From an uncultured Bacilli bacterium (GTDB taxonomy: Bacteria > Bacillota_I > Bacilli_A > RF39 > UBA660): DNA of 16,505 nucleotides. Numbering within the stretch: position 1 is the first letter of the stretch; the number at the start of each line of letters is the position of its first letter. A program made the position numbers and the translations under genes. A model generated the notes under the pieces. That model did no database searches. It was not told the origin of the DNA and was given only the letters and a program-made list of their open reading frames with translations. The stretch spans positions 1 through 16,505 of the forward strand of contig CALVIJ010000011.1 of the NCBI GenBank assembly GCA_944329505.1, written 5' to 3'. This document shows positions 14,138 through 16,505 of the stretch, piece by piece.

Positions 14138-14910
14138 AAATCATCCACCAGCTTTTTCTCATCAAAATAAATCCGATCTATCAGTTCATAAAATTTAAGC
14201 TTATCCGATAAATTAACAATAAATGGTAATTCCACATCATAAGTTTCAAAAAAAACTTCATTTTCAAAAACTTTTTTTCTATTTCCTTTTAATACCACTT
14301 TACCCTCATCAATAATCATAATACTATCAGATAATAAGGTATCTTCCACATCAGTAGTAATATTAACCACTGTCATTTTCTTTTTCTTAGCTAGTCTCTT
14401 TAATCGCTTTAAAATTCTTTTTTTCAAATCCTTATTCACACCATCAAAAAAATTATCTAAAACCAATATTTTAGGATTTTTAATTAAAGCAATTCCCAAA
14501 ACAACAAGTTTTTTCTTTAGAAAAGAAAGACTATTAAAACTAAAGTCTAATACATCACTAAATTCAAATTCCGAAGAAATATCTAATATATTTTTTTGAA
14601 CATCTCTTTTATCCACACTATTTAACAAAACAAACATATTAATAACACTATCATAAGTGTCATAATCATCTAAATCCGAAAAAAGTATTTCAATTGCGTT
14701 CTGAGACTCTGTAAATGGTTTATCTAATATTAAAATATCACCTTTATATTTTAAAAAACCAGACAAGATATTTGCAAGCGTTGTTTTACCACTGCCATTT
14801 TTACCCAAAATAGTTGTAAAACTTTCTTCCGATATACTTAAATTCAAATCATCAAAAACCTTTATATTTCTATAACTAAAATTCAAATTTTTAATATCAA
14901 TCGCCTGCAT
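14128..14910 (-). CDS. ecfA1: degenerate ABC ATPase in the ecfA1 position
   Basis: A 260-residue ABC ATPase homologue in the usual ecfA1 position. Walker A GKNGSGKT (36-43) is perfect, so nucleotide binding is expected. The rest has drifted. The Q-loop region reads LFSDLDD with no Gln. The signature is SLSFLKKK (127-134) instead of LSGGQ. Walker B is LVLDNFF, with Asn153 in place of the catalytic Glu. The switch His is Thr186 (ITTD). It probably cannot hydrolyse ATP in its own site and would act as the regulatory half of a heterodimer with the overlapping partner. It has its own promoter. The ribosome binding site is GGTG about seven bases before the ATG. ecfA1 is assigned by position; the motif loss makes function uncertain. 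Confidence 0.78.
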   Translation of the reverse strand: MQAIDIKNLNFSYRNIKVFDDLNLSISEESFTTILGKNGSGKTTLANILSGFLKYKGDILILDKPFTESQNAIEILFSDLDDYDTYDSVINMFVLLNSVDKRDVQKNILDISSEFEFSDVLDFSFNSLSFLKKKLVVLGIALIKNPKILVLDNFFDGVNKDLKKRILKRLKRLAKKKKMTVVNITTDVEDTLLSDSIMIIDEGKVVLKGNRKKVFENEVFFETYDVELPFIVNLSDKLKFYELIDRIYFDEKKLVDDLWE

Positions 14911-14930
14911 ACCTCTTCACCACAAAAATT

Positions 14931-14959
14931 ATTATAATATAAATATTTTCAATTTACAA
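14931..14959 (-). promoter_or_regulatory. promoter of the ecfA1-ecfA2 pair
   Basis: Minus strand: TTGTAA (14959-14954), 17-base spacer, perfect TATAAT (14936-14931), 20 bases before the ecfA1 ATG. Confidence 0.65.
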
Positions 14960-14967
14960 TTAAATTA

Positions 14968-16146
14968 TTACTTTTGTCTTTTATTTCCAAATATTTTTAA
15001 CATAACTGGTAAAGTCTTTATAATAGCCTCTGTATTACTATCGATAATTTTTGAATAAATCCACTTAAAATCTTCGGCACTACCATCCAAATCCAAATTC
15101 ATAAATTGTGAAAGTGGTGTTGCTCTAACACCCCCAAGTTCAACAAGTAAAGTTACTGGAAATAAACTTTTTAATTTAGAATCCATAGTTGTATAAATCT
15201 CCATTTCATCTAATTTATACCCAGTTTCATCCGCATAAACGTTAGCTGCATCATAATTATCTTTTCGCATCTCCTCAGTTAAATTAACCCAAGGATTATC
15301 TTCTTTATCCTTACCTAAATAATAAACAATATTTCCGCAACTGTGATAAATAAAAGAACCAATCAAATTATAATTTTCCTTTATTTCATTATAAAAATTA
15401 AGTAATGCTTCATTTTCCTTTTCAATCTCGCCTTTTTTACTAAAATAAGGACAACCTAAAGGGCCCAATTTATTTCTTCTAATATTATTTAAATGTAAAT
15501 CCGCATATATCTCTTCTCCAGATTCAACCCTATCAATTAATGAACTTGTTTCAATATTACTATTCAAATCAACGCCTCTACCATTACTAGACCAATTTAT
15601 CATACATCCTACAGGCAAATTATTCTCTTTAAATAACTTATTTAAATAGTCTTTCATTTTTTCATTTTCTAAAATATTGGGTGTCGCATGTCTAAACATC
15701 ATTTGCTGTAATTTATAATCATTATCCCTATATTTATTCGCATACTCTCCCTCAATATAACTGTTTCTATAATAAGTTAAAAGGTATGTCTGTTCTTCTT
15801 CATCACTTATATCTCTTGGTATTAATGACCTAATCGCACTAGTCACAATAATAGTGCCCTCAGGATTAACAATCGGAATAAAATGAATAGTATATAAATT
15901 TTCATCAATATCTATTTCTCTATTACATAATTTTTCCATAAACCTAATCACAAAAACATTACTAATTAGTTCACTACTATGTGTCCCACCAGTAATAATC
16001 ACATGATAATCACCATGACCATAAACATAATGATCTATCGGATAGCCAAAATAAGTATAGCCTATTGGTTTTTCCTTTTTAATAACCTGACTATCAAGCC
16101 CATCTAAAATTTCATTCATCTGTTTATAATCTAATATTTTTCCCAT
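14968..16146 (-). CDS. M14-family zinc carboxypeptidase
   Basis: A zinc metallopeptidase of the carboxypeptidase A/T fold, 392 residues from the ATG at 16146, which sits eight bases after AGGAG. Zinc ligands are His56 and Glu59 in GGTHSSELIS and His268 in IYHSCGNIVYYLG. The catalytic Glu336 is in LLVELGG. NPEGT (94-98) and RGVDLNSN (190-197) are family blocks. The usual DLNRN is DLNSN here, so the Arg that helps bind substrate in carboxypeptidase A is Ser196. No signal peptide or membrane helix is present, so it is probably cytoplasmic, possibly processing recycled muropeptides; that role is a guess from related Gram-positive enzymes. A GTG three codons upstream (16155) is the alternative start. 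Confidence 0.88.
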   Translation of the reverse strand: MGKILDYKQMNEILDGLDSQVIKKEKPIGYTYFGYPIDHYVYGHGDYHVIITGGTHSSELISNVFVIRFMEKLCNREIDIDENLYTIHFIPIVNPEGTIIVTSAIRSLIPRDISDEEEQTYLLTYYRNSYIEGEYANKYRDNDYKLQQMMFRHATPNILENEKMKDYLNKLFKENNLPVGCMINWSSNGRGVDLNSNIETSSLIDRVESGEEIYADLHLNNIRRNKLGPLGCPYFSKKGEIEKENEALLNFYNEIKENYNLIGSFIYHSCGNIVYYLGKDKEDNPWVNLTEEMRKDNYDAANVYADETGYKLDEMEIYTTMDSKLKSLFPVTLLVELGGVRATPLSQFMNLDLDGSAEDFKWIYSKIIDSNTEAIIKTLPVMLKIFGNKRQK

Positions 16147-16161
16147 AATAATCACTCCTAC

Positions 16162-16190
16162 ATTATAACATACGCAAAAGAAAAAGTTAA
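16162..16190 (-). promoter_or_regulatory. promoter of the M14 peptidase gene
   Basis: Minus strand: TTAACT (16190-16185), 17-base spacer, perfect TATAAT (16167-16162) preceded by TGT. The -35 lies inside the terminator hairpin of the upstream dehydrogenase gene. Confidence 0.65.
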
Positions 16191-16209
16191 ATCACCTAAG
16201 ATTTAACTT
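16184..16209 (-). terminator. terminator of the dehydrogenase gene
   Basis: Perfect 10-bp stem AAGTTAAATC / GATTTAACTT with a 6-base loop, overlapping the stop codon and followed on the minus strand by TTTCTTTT. Confidence 0.8.
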
Positions 16210-16505
16210 CGTTTACCATTTTGGATTTTGTAACTTATTTTTAAAAGTAATTTCCTAGGAACAAATCTAGTAAAGAATACCCCTAACTTCATCTTTAAAC
16301 CCGGAATAATAATCAACTTTTCATCAAACATTTTCTTAATCGCATATCTAGCTACATCCATACTTTCTAAACCTTTAATAGAAAAATGAACACGCGCCAC
16401 CTTATTAAATTCCGTATTAACCGGTCCTGGACATAATAAACTAACCGATACATTACTACCATCTTTTTTTAACTCCTCATAGATTGCGGAAGTTAAACTC
16501 ACTAC
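16203..16505 (-). CDS. short-chain dehydrogenase/reductase, C-terminal 100 residues
   Basis: Partial gene entering from the right edge; the open frame continues through 16505, so the ATG-like start inside the window is not the true one. The visible part starts VVSLTSAIYEELKK, followed by VSLLCPGPVNTEFNK, the PG block after the sixth strand of classical SDR enzymes that closes over the nicotinamide. The N-terminal nucleotide-binding TGxxxGxG motif and catalytic YxxxK lie outside the window. The basic C-terminus (FVPRKLLLKISYKIQNGKR) is typical of SDRs close to YqjQ/DltE-like oxidoreductases and may associate with membranes. The substrate is unknown. A terminator overlaps the stop codon. Confidence 0.85.
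   Translation of the reverse strand, partial: VVSLTSAIYEELKKDGSNVSVSLLCPGPVNTEFNKVARVHFSIKGLESMDVARYAIKKMFDEKLIIIPGLKMKLGVFFTRFVPRKLLLKISYKIQNGKRS

Noticed and set aside
1..16505. TGA reassigned to tryptophan, since no gene ends in TGA
   Set aside because: All conserved genes are full length with TGG for tryptophan and no internal TGA. Avoidance of TGA is enough to explain the pattern in this AT-rich DNA.

Overview
The window is AT-rich, uses ATG/GTG/TTG starts with clear GGAGG-type ribosome binding sites, and carries the Firmicutes cluster ecfA1-ecfA2-truA-rplM-rpsI. It also has a sortase and its anchored substrate, an N-acetylmuramoyl-L-alanine amidase and an L,D-transpeptidase. This points to a walled, low-GC Gram-positive of the Bacilli/Clostridia type, possibly an uncultured gut lineage; the exact taxon is inference. 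Every gene end I could read is TAA or TAG, none is TGA. Apart from one two-gene island (10580-11332), everything lies on the minus strand. I saw no tRNA, rRNA, insertion sequence or CRISPR array, and no gene-free stretch longer than about 300 bases.

Reading the minus strand from right to left: the end of a short-chain dehydrogenase (16203-16505), then an M14 zinc carboxypeptidase (14968-16146) with its own promoter, then two ABC ATPases in the ecfA1-ecfA2 position (13334-14910) and truA (12507-13250). The usual ecfT is absent between ecfA2 and truA, and both ATPases have degenerate motifs. rplM-rpsI (11441-12297) follow, with a strong promoter, a structured L13-type leader and a terminator.

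The plus-strand island holds a PemK/MazF-like toxin gene (10639-11064) and a 59-codon ORF (11133-11312) with its own near-consensus promoter, strong ribosome binding site and strong hairpin terminator. This looks like a toxin-antitoxin module with separately driven antitoxin. Next to it on the minus strand is a promoter-hairpin-T-tract unit of about 60 nt (10423-10481), a candidate small RNA or attenuator.

A tightly packed operon runs from 10344 to 5032: an RlmI-type methyltransferase, a pseudouridine synthase, a membrane-anchored PIG-L deacetylase homologue, a YfhO-type multi-membrane protein and an L,D-transpeptidase. The last three suggest cell-envelope polymer modification. A surface cassette follows (4937-3461): a small thioester-domain protein with a VPNTG sorting signal and an overlapping sortase gene. 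Its promoter region shares a perfect 24-base element with the toxin promoter region.

The left end holds a frameshifted DUF5677-like gene (3305-2512), a secreted amidase (2439-1780), an Abi_2-family abortive-infection protein (1718-786) and the N-terminal part of a membrane-anchored HtrA-type protease (775 to the window edge). The latter two appear co-transcribed.
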